NCBI RefSeq assembly: GCF_024642085.1
Contig: NZ_JAHEBV010000003.1
Span: 1-64,000 of the forward strand
Source of the DNA: Novosphingobium sp.
GTDB taxonomy: Bacteria; Pseudomonadota; Alphaproteobacteria; Sphingomonadales; Sphingomonadaceae
Direction of reading: 5' to 3'
DNA length: 64,000 nt
The notes beneath the pieces were generated by a model. It worked only from the letters and a program-made list of their open reading frames with translations. It was not told the DNA's origin and ran no database searches. Positions 33,613 to 42,605 of this stretch are shown piece by piece. Numbering within the stretch: the first letter of the stretch is position 1; the number at the start of each line of letters is the position of its first letter. The translations under genes and the position numbers were made by a program.

Positions 33613-35003
33613 TAGCTCTCTCCCACAAGTCGCGTTGTTTCAGCGCTGGCCATGCTGACATAGTCGCGTGCGGCCTGTTCGAACAGAGCCGCAACACGGT
33701 CCACGTTTGCAATTTTTTCCGGATCGGCGATCACCCCCATATCGAGATTATCGCCGCTGCGCCTTGAAGTGATATTGAGGAAGCGGCCGCTGCCGATGAT
33801 CGGGACGGGGTAATTGTGCAGCTGACGGTACCCGGCGACACTGCGTTGTCCAGCCGGCCCGGGGACGTTCGACAGCGTGACATTGCCTGGGAGCACGCGC
33901 CCCCCGCCCGCAGTGCGCTCGGTAAACATCGCCCTGCGATCGCGTGCCCCGAACGGCTTCTCCGGAGCATCGAGCAACGCCTCGTCGTGGCCGGTCCGGC
34001 GCATTTCGGCTGCCATCGAAGCCTGGATTGCCCGGAGTCGCTCGATTGGATCAGCGAGGTGTGTGGCGAGGTGCGGGTGTTGCGCGACAATGCGGTTGCC
34101 GAACTTGCCATGCTCGTCGCGGCGATAGCTGCGCGCCGAATTGACCACTAGCGGCGTCGCGGGGAGATCATCGATCTCGATCAGGTACTGGCGTAGAGCT
34201 GATGCGGCGCAGGCCAGAAACAGGTCGTTGATCGTGGCATCCAGCGCTTTGGCGGTCGCTTTGAAACTGGCCAGCAGCAGGCTAAGCGTGGTGTAGTTGC
34301 GCTGCTGCGAGGTCGGTGCGCTCATCCTCAGCACCGGTGTTTCAGCACGTCCGTCAGTCAACTCCTCGAGTGCAGCCAACGCCTCCTTGCGCAGCGCCGA
34401 TTTCGCCCCACGAAGCGGCTCTTCGGCGATGAACCACGCCTCGGACAGAGTTTGCCAATCTGCCGGATCGGGCAGTTCAGCGTCGGCGGACCGGACCGCT
34501 GCCTGCGGCACCTCATCGCTCAACAAACGCAACACTTCCTGAAACCCAATGCCGTCCGCAACCGAGTGGTGCACCTTCAGGTACAACGCAGCGCGGTCGC
34601 CGGGCAGTCCATCGAACAGGTGCGCCATGAACGGCGGCCGGGCCAGATCGAGCCGCTTGAGGTTGAGCTTCGCTACGGCTGCATGCAGCGCCGCTTCGTC
34701 TGGTGTCAGGGTGATTTCGCGGACGAGATGCGTGGTCATGTCAGCGCATGCCAGATCGGCCCAAACGTCCGAATCGTAGCCGTCAGGGGCCAGAACCAAC
34801 TGAGCAAGCAGCGGCGTTGCCGGGAGCCGTTCGGCAAAGTGGCGACGCAGCCGATCAAGCATTCCGGGCTTATCGGCTTCTGGCACTTCAAGCAGCAGCA
34901 ACGCACCGACATGCATCGGCGAAGCGTCGGTTTCCGACAGGATCATGAAATGATCGTCAGGACGCAATCTCCGCACCCCGGGAGCAAGATCGAGATTGGC
35001 CAC
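33612..35003 (-). CDS. WS/DGAT-family O-acyltransferase (condensation-domain fold)
   Basis: The start is GTG at 35003, five bases after the dehydrogenase stop; the open frame extends upstream but lies inside that gene. The 463-residue product has DDHFMILSETDASPMHVG (about 16-33) and the acyltransferase motif HHSVADG (about 145-151), matching HHxxxDG. Wax-ester synthase/DGAT enzymes esterify acyl-CoA with alcohols or diacylglycerol. In a degradation operon it may store or detoxify an acyl intermediate, or esterify a hydroxylated substrate; the alternative is a non-lipid acyltransferase of the same fold. Confidence 0.82.
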   Translation of the reverse strand: MANLDLAPGVRRLRPDDHFMILSETDASPMHVGALLLLEVPEADKPGMLDRLRRHFAERLPATPLLAQLVLAPDGYDSDVWADLACADMTTHLVREITLTPDEAALHAAVAKLNLKRLDLARPPFMAHLFDGLPGDRAALYLKVHHSVADGIGFQEVLRLLSDEVPQAAVRSADAELPDPADWQTLSEAWFIAEEPLRGAKSALRKEALAALEELTDGRAETPVLRMSAPTSQQRNYTTLSLLLASFKATAKALDATINDLFLACAASALRQYLIEIDDLPATPLVVNSARSYRRDEHGKFGNRIVAQHPHLATHLADPIERLRAIQASMAAEMRRTGHDEALLDAPEKPFGARDRRAMFTERTAGGGRVLPGNVTLSNVPGPAGQRSVAGYRQLHNYPVPIIGSGRFLNITSRRSGDNLDMGVIADPEKIANVDRVAALFEQAARDYVSMASAETTRLVGES

Positions 35004-35008
35004 GACGG

Positions 35009-36016
35009 TTACCAACCGGCAAGCTCTGCCGCACGCGCGCGGTGCTGCGCTGGACTGGCGAGCCAGGCCCGGTCGTAGACCGAGCGGCGGAACCAGTAGT
35101 TGAGGCCGTATTCCCACGTATAGCCAATTCCGCCATGCGAAGCGATCGCGGCGCGGGTGGTGCGAGTATAAACCTCGCACAAGTGCGCCTTGGCCATCGC
35201 TGCTGCCCGCGTCGCATCAGGCAGATTGGCATCCCAGGCATATGCCGCGTACCAGACCAGCGCGCGCGATGGTTCGACATCGAGCGCCATTTGCGCAAGC
35301 TGGTGCTTGAGCCCCTGGAACCGCCCGATCGGCTGACCGAACTGGGTACGTTCCTTGGCATAGTCGACCGAGATATCGGTGCAATGCTGCGCTCCGCCAA
35401 GTGCATCGGCGGCGATCAGCACCAATGCCGCATCACGGATTCGCTGGACCAAGGGATCGCCTGCAGCGCAGATCGGGTGCACTGCAACGTCACCAAACTG
35501 CACCCGCGACACGGGACGACTGCGATCAGTGGCGATGACTGCTTCGATTGTCACTCCGTCGCCCGCTTCGATCAGCCGCAAACCTCCGGCACCATCGTCA
35601 GTCAGGAACAGATGCGCCGCTCGCGCACTCTGCACGAGATCGCTATCGAGCGCGAGCGTTGACACCAGCTCGCCGCTGGCGATCCGCGGCAGCAGGTTGC
35701 GGGTTTCAGCGTCACTACAATTGGCCACAGCGATCGCGGTCAGGATTTGCCCAATCAGCGGACCCGGCGCGGCCTTTTCGCCAGCGACCTCGCACACCAG
35801 CGCAGCATCGAGCAGTCCCAGCCCGGCTCCGCCCTCACTTTCGGGGAGCGCCAGTCCGCCGATACCGAGTGACATCAGCGTTTCCCAGCTCGCCGGATCG
35901 AAGTCGTCGTCGCCGCCTGCAAACTTGTGCAACTGCTCCATGCCCCAGCAATCACCAAGTGTGCCGCGCACGGCATCCTGGATCGCAACCTGTTCCTCGG
36001 AAAGATGAAACCGCAC
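35009..36016 (-). CDS. Acyl-CoA dehydrogenase (heteromeric, short subunit)
   Basis: The product is 335 residues, starting at GTG. It has the C-terminal half signature ERTQFGQPIGRFQGLKHQLA (about 235) and SHGGIGYTWEYGLNYWFRR (about 295). It is shorter than a classical 380-residue enzyme and weak in the FAD-binding middle domain. Together with the longer dehydrogenase 3 bp upstream it forms the alpha/beta pair typical of steroid-type FadE heterotetramers, where the FAD site is shared between two different subunits. Confidence 0.85.
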   Translation of the reverse strand: MRFHLSEEQVAIQDAVRGTLGDCWGMEQLHKFAGGDDDFDPASWETLMSLGIGGLALPESEGGAGLGLLDAALVCEVAGEKAAPGPLIGQILTAIAVANCSDAETRNLLPRIASGELVSTLALDSDLVQSARAAHLFLTDDGAGGLRLIEAGDGVTIEAVIATDRSRPVSRVQFGDVAVHPICAAGDPLVQRIRDAALVLIAADALGGAQHCTDISVDYAKERTQFGQPIGRFQGLKHQLAQMALDVEPSRALVWYAAYAWDANLPDATRAAAMAKAHLCEVYTRTTRAAIASHGGIGYTWEYGLNYWFRRSVYDRAWLASPAQHRARAAELAGW

Positions 36017-36019
36017 CGC

Positions 36020-37228
36020 TTATTTCTCCGCAGCCATAGCCAGATCACGCGGCAAACCGAGTCCGCGCTCACCAATGATGTTGCGCTGGATGTTGCTCGC
36101 GCCGCCGGCGATCGAATTGCCGAGGCTACCCATGATCTGATCGAGCCATTTGTTCGGCCCGCGCGGCCCCCGGGGTCCGCGACCGCCCGCACCGGCAGGT
36201 TCGATCATGCCCGCTTCACCGATCAGGTCCTGCGCCAGAAGCGCGACGTCGTGGCCGATTTCAGTGAGCAGCAGCTTCATCATCAAATGGACACGGCCAG
36301 GATCTTCGCCGGCAGCGGCGCAGGAAAACAGGCGGAAGCTGGTGTAGCGATGCGACAGCACCCGGCCTTCAATTTCGGCCAAACGGTCGCGCACCAGCGG
36401 ATCACCGATCCGGCCCATTTCCTGCGCGAGTTCGACCAGCTTGCGAAATTGGCTGCCTAGCCCATCGGCGCTGCCAATACTGGCCCGCTCGTGCTTGAGC
36501 GTGGTGCGGCTGACGTACCAGCCCTGCCCACGTTCGCCGACTTGCCAGGCAACCGGTGCCTCGGCATTGTCGAAGAAGAATTCGCAAAAGGTGTGCGCAC
36601 CCTCTTCACCGGTCATCTGCCGGATCGGCCGCCGCGTAACGCCGGGCTGATCGAGGTCCATCAGTAGATAAGTGATTCCATCGTGCTTGGCTGCATCGGG
36701 CTCGGTGCGAACCAGCATGAACATGTGGGTCGATTGCATGCCCTGGCTGGTCCAGATTTTCTGGCCGTTGATGATCCACTTGGTTCCGTCGGGCGACAAT
36801 TCACCCTTTGTCCGGACCGAAGCCAGATCGCTGCCCGAGCCGGGCTCGGAATAGCCCTGCCCCCAGATGTATTCCCCTTCGATCGTCCGCTGAATGAACA
36901 GGTCCTTCTGCTCGTCCGTGCCCTTTTCGAGCAAGGTCGGCACGGTCATGTTGACCCCGTTGCCGCCGACTTCCATCGGCGCGCGAGCCTTACCGAACTC
37001 TTCGCGAATCACCTGCGCGCGGATGACGTCGACGGGCTGCTCGGAGCCACCATAGCGCTTGGGCACCGAGCGATAGAGATAACCGCGATCGATCGCGCTG
37101 CGGCGAAAATCGCCGGCGAACTGCTTGAGTTCGCTGCCGCGCCGCTCGCCCGGTTGCCAGCTCTCGGTCAGGAACACGCGGACTTCCTTGCGGAAGGCCT
37201 CGGCCTCTGCTCCATAGCTCAGGTCCAT
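36020..37228 (-). CDS. Acyl-CoA dehydrogenase (heteromeric, long subunit)
   Basis: The product is 402 residues from the ATG at 37228 behind GGGAGTGG. It has GQGYSEPGSGSDLASVRTKG (about 130), WIINGQKIWTSQGM and ITYLLMDLDQPGVTRRPI. Near the C-terminus an unusual GGRGPRGPRGPNKW stretch replaces the normal loop. It is the first gene of the operon running to the nitronate monooxygenase and pairs with the short dehydrogenase downstream. A cluster operator lies 49 bp upstream, shared with the divergent thioesterase gene. Confidence 0.87.
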   Translation of the reverse strand: MDLSYGAEAEAFRKEVRVFLTESWQPGERRGSELKQFAGDFRRSAIDRGYLYRSVPKRYGGSEQPVDVIRAQVIREEFGKARAPMEVGGNGVNMTVPTLLEKGTDEQKDLFIQRTIEGEYIWGQGYSEPGSGSDLASVRTKGELSPDGTKWIINGQKIWTSQGMQSTHMFMLVRTEPDAAKHDGITYLLMDLDQPGVTRRPIRQMTGEEGAHTFCEFFFDNAEAPVAWQVGERGQGWYVSRTTLKHERASIGSADGLGSQFRKLVELAQEMGRIGDPLVRDRLAEIEGRVLSHRYTSFRLFSCAAAGEDPGRVHLMMKLLLTEIGHDVALLAQDLIGEAGMIEPAGAGGRGPRGPRGPNKWLDQIMGSLGNSIAGGASNIQRNIIGERGLGLPRDLAMAAEK

Positions 37229-37276
37229 CGCATCCACTCCCACGCGGCACTTGCACGCCTTGCCATGCTATGCCTT

Positions 37277-37292
37277 ACTTGTATTACTAGGT
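37277..37292 (+). promoter_or_regulatory. Cluster operator copy 7
   Basis: ACTTGTATTACTAGGT lies between the divergent dehydrogenase operon (37228) and the thioesterase (37320), positioned to control both. Confidence 0.7.
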
Positions 37293-37319
37293 CAACTATC
37301 TCAAGCTGATGGAGCATCC

Positions 37320-38138
37320 GTGAGTCAAGCACCTGAGCACCCATGGCCGCCTCGATATTACGAGGCCGACGGGGAAACTTACTCCCCGACCGCGCTGTCC
37401 CGCAGCCCGTGGGATATGCGGGCAATTGCAGGCGGTCCGGTCAGCGCCCTGCTCGCGATTGGTGCCGAGGATAGCGTACTCGCTGTTGATTTTGAGATCG
37501 CCCGGTTTCAGGTCGACATATTCGGCAAAGTGCCCAACCAGCCGCTGACCATGTCGGGCGAAGTACTGCGCGATGGTCGTCAGACCAAGCTCCACCGCAT
37601 AACGCTCCTGGCCGATGCAAAGCCGGTGGCGCAGGCGCATGTGCTGCGCGTCCGGCGCCTGGCCGCTCCGATTTTTGAAGTTCCGCACGACTATCCCGAC
37701 CCGGAAACAATCCCGGTCCAGGAAGGGCCACGCTCTGCGCGCATGGCTGGCGCGATTACGTTGCGCCGCGTGCTCGGCGGTCCGGGCATTCCCGGGCGCG
37801 GGGTTTCGTGGCTAAGCATGGAAGGTGAAGTGATCGGCGGGCAAACACCGTCGAATTTCGTCAAGGCCTGCCTGTTCGCGGATTTCGGCAACGGCTTTGG
37901 CAATGCCACCAACGCGGGTGAATGGAGTTACGCCAACCTCGACATCACGATCCAGTTCCTGCGCATGCCGCTGGGTAACTGGTTCCTGCTCGATGCCGAA
38001 ACCCATATGGCCGGGAACGGCCACGGCACTGCGCGCAATGTGTTTGCCGACGAACAGGGTGTTTACGCTCGCGGCTTTCAGACGATTTTCGTCGCACCCG
38101 GGCACCTGTCGGAAAGCTCGCCGCAATCGCCTAGATAA
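37320..38138 (+). CDS. Acyl-CoA thioesterase (double hot-dog, TesB-like)
   Basis: The product is 272 residues, starting at GTG behind TGGAGC. It has the thioesterase 4HBT_3/TesB-like pattern: SPWDMRAIAGGPVSALLA (about 30-47), RFQVDIFGKVPNQPL and the second hot-dog with WSYANLDITIQFLRMPLGNWFLLDAETH. It should release CoA from dead-end or terminal acyl-CoAs. It is monocistronic and convergent with the crotonase at 38140, whose stop lies 1 bp away. Confidence 0.82.
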   Translation: MSQAPEHPWPPRYYEADGETYSPTALSRSPWDMRAIAGGPVSALLAIGAEDSVLAVDFEIARFQVDIFGKVPNQPLTMSGEVLRDGRQTKLHRITLLADAKPVAQAHVLRVRRLAAPIFEVPHDYPDPETIPVQEGPRSARMAGAITLRRVLGGPGIPGRGVSWLSMEGEVIGGQTPSNFVKACLFADFGNGFGNATNAGEWSYANLDITIQFLRMPLGNWFLLDAETHMAGNGHGTARNVFADEQGVYARGFQTIFVAPGHLSESSPQSPR

Positions 38139-38139
38139 A

Positions 38140-38931
38140 TCAGCGTCCGGCGAATTGCGGAGCGCGTTTGCCGGTCACCGCAGTAAGCCCCTCACGGAAA
38201 TCCTCGCTTCCCAAAAGGAGCGCCTGATTGGACAGGTTTGCTTGCCACTCCGCCTCCATCGAACTCTCAAGGCCGCGTTGGAGCGATTGTTTGACCGTGG
38301 CGTAAGCCATTGGCGGCAAAGCGGTGAGCTCGCGGGCAAATTCCAGACCGCGCACGGGCAGCTGGTCCGGCGCAACCAGTTCGCTGACCAGTCCGATCCG
38401 CAGCGCTTCTTCGCCGCCAACCTGCTTGCCGAGCATGCACATTTCCATGGCCCGGCCCATCCCGATGATCCGCGGCAACAGGAACACCCCGCCCAAGGGT
38501 GGCATGATACCCAACTTGATCCAGCTCTCCTGAAATCGGACATTGTCGGCCGCAATGCGGAAATCGCAGGCCAGCGCCAGTTCGCAGCCGACGGTAACCG
38601 CCGCGCCCTGGACCAGCGCCAGTGTTGGCTTGGCGCAACGATAGATCGCCTTGGCCGCACCTTGAAAGTTGGCATAGACGGTGCCTTTAATCTCGCTCGC
38701 GGGCATCGCGGTGATGTCTTTGAGAAAGCCGAAATCGGCCCCGACCGAGAAATGCTTGCCTTCGGCACTGAGCACAATCGCACGAACTTCGTTGTCACTC
38801 GAGAGTTCGGTGAAGGCATCGCGGATTTCGCCGAGCATCGCCGGCGACGACGCATTCCCGATATCAGCACGTGCAACGACAACGAGCGCCACGCCGTTTG
38901 CGGCGCGGTCGATCCGGACGTGCTGCGCCAT
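38140..38931 (-). CDS. Enoyl-CoA hydratase/isomerase (crotonase)
   Basis: The product is 263 residues. It has HFSVGADFGFL (about 60) and QGAAVTVGCELALACDFRI (about 110), so the first Glu is present; the second hydratase Glu is not conserved (FQESWIKLGIMPPLGG). An isomerase, or a hydratase with altered chemistry, is likely. Its start overlaps the neighbouring crotonase stop (TAATG), making a MaoC-crotonase-crotonase operon read from 41017. Confidence 0.85.
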   Translation of the reverse strand: MAQHVRIDRAANGVALVVVARADIGNASSPAMLGEIRDAFTELSSDNEVRAIVLSAEGKHFSVGADFGFLKDITAMPASEIKGTVYANFQGAAKAIYRCAKPTLALVQGAAVTVGCELALACDFRIAADNVRFQESWIKLGIMPPLGGVFLLPRIIGMGRAMEMCMLGKQVGGEEALRIGLVSELVAPDQLPVRGLEFARELTALPPMAYATVKQSLQRGLESSMEAEWQANLSNQALLLGSEDFREGLTAVTGKRAPQFAGR

Positions 38932-39722
38932 TATTCCTGCTCGCTCTTTTTCTTTTCGCGCCAGATCATCGCGGTAGCCTGGGTCGACAGGCCCATATTG
39001 AGCGCCTCGGCATCGAACTGCGCTTCGAACGCCCAGTCCTCGGCATTGTTGAGGTTCTGCTTCATGTAGCGGAAGCCCATGCGCGGCCCGTCGGCCAGCC
39101 GGTGTGCAGCCTTGAGCGTTTCGTCGCGGAGCTGATCATCATCGAACAGGCGCGTGTAGAGCCCCTTGGCAAAGGCTTCCTCACCGCTCAGCTTTTCGCC
39201 GAGCAGGAACAGTTCGCGCGCCACGCCAGTACCGACGATCCTTGACCAGAACCAGGTCGAGCCGAAATCGCCGCCTGCGCCAATTCTGTCGAATGCCGTA
39301 AGGAAACTGGCGGACCGACCAGCGAAGCGCAGATCGCAGGCTCCGGCGATGCCGATCCCCGCCCCGGCTACCGGGCCGTTGATCATTGCGATCGTCGGCT
39401 TGGCCATCTCATGGAGCAGGCGCGAGGTTTCCATGAACCCGCGCAGCCTGACGAAACTCTGCTCGCTGCGGCTGCCCGAATCCGGGTTGGCCGCAACAAT
39501 CGCCTTGTCTGCGCCGCCTTCCTTGAGATCGCCACCGGCGCAGAACCCCCGTCCTGCCCCCGTCACCACCACGCAGCCGACCGACGCATCGCGCGCCGCG
39601 TCGGCGCAGGCATCGGCCAAAGGCGCCATGATCGAGCCGGTGAGCGCATTGAGCCGGTCCGGCCGGTTGAGGGTGATGATCCTGACACCACCCTCGTTTT
39701 CGATGATGACTTCTTCGCTCAC
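38931..39722 (-). CDS. Enoyl-CoA isomerase/hydratase (PaaG-like crotonase)
   Basis: The start is GTG at 39722, overlapping the MaoC stop (GTGA), and gives 263 residues. It has GRGFCAGGDLKEGG (about 65) and GPVAGAGIGIAGACD (about 110), where the first catalytic Glu is replaced. GAGGDFGSTWFWSR keeps the Asp typical of PaaG-like double-bond isomerases. It is therefore more likely an isomerase than a hydratase. Confidence 0.83.
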   Translation of the reverse strand: MSEEVIIENEGGVRIITLNRPDRLNALTGSIMAPLADACADAARDASVGCVVVTGAGRGFCAGGDLKEGGADKAIVAANPDSGSRSEQSFVRLRGFMETSRLLHEMAKPTIAMINGPVAGAGIGIAGACDLRFAGRSASFLTAFDRIGAGGDFGSTWFWSRIVGTGVARELFLLGEKLSGEEAFAKGLYTRLFDDDQLRDETLKAAHRLADGPRMGFRYMKQNLNNAEDWAFEAQFDAEALNMGLSTQATAMIWREKKKSEQE

Positions 39723-41017
39723 TTGCCGCCCAGCTCCCAATGCCGCGCCATCATCTGCGCCGCCTTCAGGGCGAGGTCACGCGGAACTTCGCGGTGCATC
39801 GGCAGCGGGTTGTCCTTCGACGGCAAGGCGATCGTAGCAGTCGCGCGGACCGATTCCTCACCGCGCTGATTGACGAATTTGACCGCAACATCGACCAGAT
39901 TCTGCCCATCTTCCTGGCGCTTGGTCAGCACTTCGCCGGTCACCATCTGGACATCGCCCATGTAGTTGAACTTGCGGATTTCGTCATGGACATGGAGAAT
40001 GATCGCATCGTCGCCGCACCAGTCGCTGAGGTACTGGTAGAGATAGTTCTCGCGCATGACCCCGTAATCGTAAGCCATCGGGTTGCCGATCGCCTGGGCC
40101 CACTTGGGATCCCAGTGCAGACGCTGCGCCACATCGGGCACGCCCTGTTCGTTCTTGACGTAGAACGGTGCGATGCGCTTGCGGTTCTTGTGCGCGAGCC
40201 GGTTGGCGGTCGGCGCGTAAGGCACGAAACCGTACCCGCCGGCGTGAAACACGATCACGTCGGTCACGGTCAGTGGTCCCTTGGCTTGCTGGCCCAGACT
40301 GTCACCCTTCTCGACATCTTCAAACCAGCGCTTCGCCGCGCCCTGAACCTTCTCGTTCGCATAGACTTCTTCGATCTTGGCGAACTCTTCGTCGTCATAA
40401 TGCGCTGGTGGGATCGAGAGGTTCTTGCCTTTCTTGGCGGCAGTCTTGCGCTCGGTCAGCACGCTCAGGATGCGGTAGACAGCGACCACTTCACCGCGCT
40501 GGTTGACCTTGACGTCGCGGCGAACCTTGATCACCGATTTGCCGGCGAATTCGGAAGCTTTCACTTCGCAGGTTTCATCGCCATTGAAGCTGTAGATTGT
40601 GTCACCAGGACGGACCGGGCGGTAAAAATCCCACTGCGAGCCGGACACGAATACGTGAATCCCGCGGAACAGGCTCTTGCGCAGCGCCTTGATTTCGTCC
40701 GGCACCGGATCGCCCAGCATCGGCTTGTTGATCATGCCAACGAACATCCCCGGCGCGATCATCCCGCCCCACCTCGTCTTGCGGGCATAGTCGGGATCGC
40801 AGTACAGCGGGTTGTCGTCACCGCAGCCGTGCGCGAAATTGCGGATATTGTCCTCAGTCGCCGTCTGGATGTACTCGCGAGTCTTGGCCGCCTGGTCGAA
40901 TCCCAACAGCGCGCGTTGACGTTCGATATCCTCATCGGTGATCGAATAATCGACCGCTTTCTGCCATTCGTCGCTTGCAAGAATATCCGTTTTCGCTGCC
41001 TCTGCCTGATCAGCCAT
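39719..41017 (-). CDS. Large MaoC-family double hot-dog dehydratase/hydratase
   Basis: The product is 432 residues; ATG at 41017 follows AAGGAGAG, and the longer open frame has no ribosome site. The N-terminal FAS1-like half contains CGDDNPLYCDPDYARKTRWG and APGMFVG, and the C-terminal half has VTDVIVFHAGG and HDEIRKFNYMGDVQMVTGEV. At over 400 residues it is longer than typical MaoC proteins, and belongs to a long MaoC/FAS1-like group found in aromatic and steroid degraders. It probably hydrates or dehydrates a bulky acyl-CoA. Confidence 0.82.
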   Translation of the reverse strand: MADQAEAAKTDILASDEWQKAVDYSITDEDIERQRALLGFDQAAKTREYIQTATEDNIRNFAHGCGDDNPLYCDPDYARKTRWGGMIAPGMFVGMINKPMLGDPVPDEIKALRKSLFRGIHVFVSGSQWDFYRPVRPGDTIYSFNGDETCEVKASEFAGKSVIKVRRDVKVNQRGEVVAVYRILSVLTERKTAAKKGKNLSIPPAHYDDEEFAKIEEVYANEKVQGAAKRWFEDVEKGDSLGQQAKGPLTVTDVIVFHAGGYGFVPYAPTANRLAHKNRKRIAPFYVKNEQGVPDVAQRLHWDPKWAQAIGNPMAYDYGVMRENYLYQYLSDWCGDDAIILHVHDEIRKFNYMGDVQMVTGEVLTKRQEDGQNLVDVAVKFVNQRGEESVRATATIALPSKDNPLPMHREVPRDLALKAAQMMARHWELGGK

Positions 41018-41036
41018 CGATTCTCTCCTTGATCCG

Positions 41037-41052
41037 AGTTGTATAACTAGGT
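41037..41052 (+). promoter_or_regulatory. Cluster operator copy 8
   Basis: AGTTGTATAACTAGGT lies between the divergent MaoC (41017) and CoA-ligase genes. It is 20 bp from the MaoC start and close to the ligase start. Confidence 0.75.
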
Positions 41053-41063
41053 AATACACGGGG

Positions 41064-42578
41064 ATGATAGAAGCAAGTGGGGACGTTCGGGTGAGGGTCA
41101 AGCGGATCAGTGACGCGCTCAAGCTGCGCGCCGAGCACCAGCGCGATGAAATTGCGCACGACGGAATCAACCGGAAAATCACTTACGCAGAATGGGACCG
41201 CGAAGCCGACGAAGTTGGCGGCGGCCTTGCTGCAGCCGGTCTCCAGCCGGGTGACCGCGTATTCCTGCCGATCAGCAACGCTCACGCTGCCGAAATGGCG
41301 ATCGCAGTGTTCGCAGTGTTTCGCGCCGGCGGCATTGCCTGCCCGATCAACACGCGGCTGAGTCCCAAGGAAATCGAAGATTTTGCCGCGCTGACCACGC
41401 CGAAGTGGTGCATCACCGATGTGCCTGATGTGATTGCCCCGCTCAAGCTTGAGGGCTGCTGGTCGGTCGACGCCATGCCGCATGATCTTGCTGCACTGCC
41501 CGATCAGGACAGCCTCGATCCCACCGCAGACGCCGAAATCCTTGGAACCAGCGGAACCACAGGCAAGATCAAGGGCGTCGTCGTATCACACCCCGATCTG
41601 ATGACCGGCGTCACTGGCACAAACATGGATCGCTCGCGCTCGACGCTCAGCGCCTTGCCTCTGACCGGATCGGGCGGAAACCTGGGGATCGTGATGCTGC
41701 CCGCACGCGGCGGAGCGACTGCGATTACCCAGCCCAAGTTCGATCCCAAGGGCTTCCTTGAGCTCGTCAAGGATCGGCGCCCCAATCTCGTTTACCTGGT
41801 GCCAACGATGCTTCGGTTGGTGCTCGATCACCCCGATGTCGGCGATTACGATTTCGCCGGGGTAAAGTACCTTATGACCGGCACTGCGCCGCTACCGCAC
41901 GATTCGGTAAAACGTGCCGCTGCGCTATGGCCGCACCTTCGCATTCGCAACAGTTACGGCATGTCCGAAGGCGGGATCGGGCTCGGCACCACCAGCCAAG
42001 AACAGGTGTTGAAGCCTGGCTGCGTTGGCAAGCTGCCGCCGCACATGGAACTGCGCGACGAAGCTGGAGTGAAGATCAACCGGGCCGGCGTGGTCGGTGA
42101 GATTTACGGCTTCCAGAAACACCCGCGCCGCTATTGGAACGATCCCGAAGCCAGTGCCGCGAGCTTTGCTGGAGGCTGGACCAAGACCGGTGATCTTGGC
42201 TACGTCGACGAAGACGGCGATCTGATCATGGCCGGCCGCTCGAAGGAGCTGATCATCCGCGGCGGGTACAATATCACCCCGCTCGAGATCGAGACCGCAC
42301 TGCATCTGCATCCAGCAGTCCAGCAGGCGGCGGTTGTTGGCGTGCCTCACGAGGTGCTGGGCGAGGACATTGCCGCCGCTGTCTCGCTGCGTCCGGGCAA
42401 GACTGCCACGCCGGACGAAATCCTGGCGTTCTGCCGCGAGCACGTGGCAGACAACAAAGTTCCGCGGACCCTGCTGATCCTAAACGAATTGCCGCTTAAT
42501 CCAAACGGCAAGGTTCTGAAAAAGGAACTCGCTGAGCCGCTTGCCAAGGCTGCGGCCGAGCGGCGCCGCGCGGCCTGA
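41064..42578 (+). CDS. Acyl-CoA synthetase (AMP-forming)
   Basis: The product is 504 residues from the ATG at 41064. A GTG at 41091, behind GTGGGGAC and at the usual operator-to-start distance, is an equally good start. Motifs are LGTSGTTGKIKGVVV (about 155), NSYGMSEGG (about 295), GRSKELIIRGGYNITPLEI (hinge, about 395) and catalytic Lys in NPNGKVLKKEL. It is the classic ANL-ligase layout, monocistronic, ending in a hairpin shared with the convergent reductase. Confidence 0.87.
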   Translation: MIEASGDVRVRVKRISDALKLRAEHQRDEIAHDGINRKITYAEWDREADEVGGGLAAAGLQPGDRVFLPISNAHAAEMAIAVFAVFRAGGIACPINTRLSPKEIEDFAALTTPKWCITDVPDVIAPLKLEGCWSVDAMPHDLAALPDQDSLDPTADAEILGTSGTTGKIKGVVVSHPDLMTGVTGTNMDRSRSTLSALPLTGSGGNLGIVMLPARGGATAITQPKFDPKGFLELVKDRRPNLVYLVPTMLRLVLDHPDVGDYDFAGVKYLMTGTAPLPHDSVKRAAALWPHLRIRNSYGMSEGGIGLGTTSQEQVLKPGCVGKLPPHMELRDEAGVKINRAGVVGEIYGFQKHPRRYWNDPEASAASFAGGWTKTGDLGYVDEDGDLIMAGRSKELIIRGGYNITPLEIETALHLHPAVQQAAVVGVPHEVLGEDIAAAVSLRPGKTATPDEILAFCREHVADNKVPRTLLILNELPLNPNGKVLKKELAEPLAKAAAERRRAA

Positions 42579-42584
42579 ACAGGC

Positions 42585-42605
42585 TCGCGCTTCGATCAAG
42601 CGCGA
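42585..42605. terminator. Hairpin between convergent genes
   Basis: TCGCGCTT (42585-42592) and AAGCGCGA (42598-42605) form a perfect 8-bp stem with a 5-base loop between the ligase and aldo/keto reductase stops. There is no T-run, so termination efficiency is uncertain. Confidence 0.45.

Noticed and set aside
39740..41032. 430-codon plus-strand open frame opposite the large MaoC gene
   Set aside because: Shadow of the MaoC gene, whose motifs and ribosome site are convincing.
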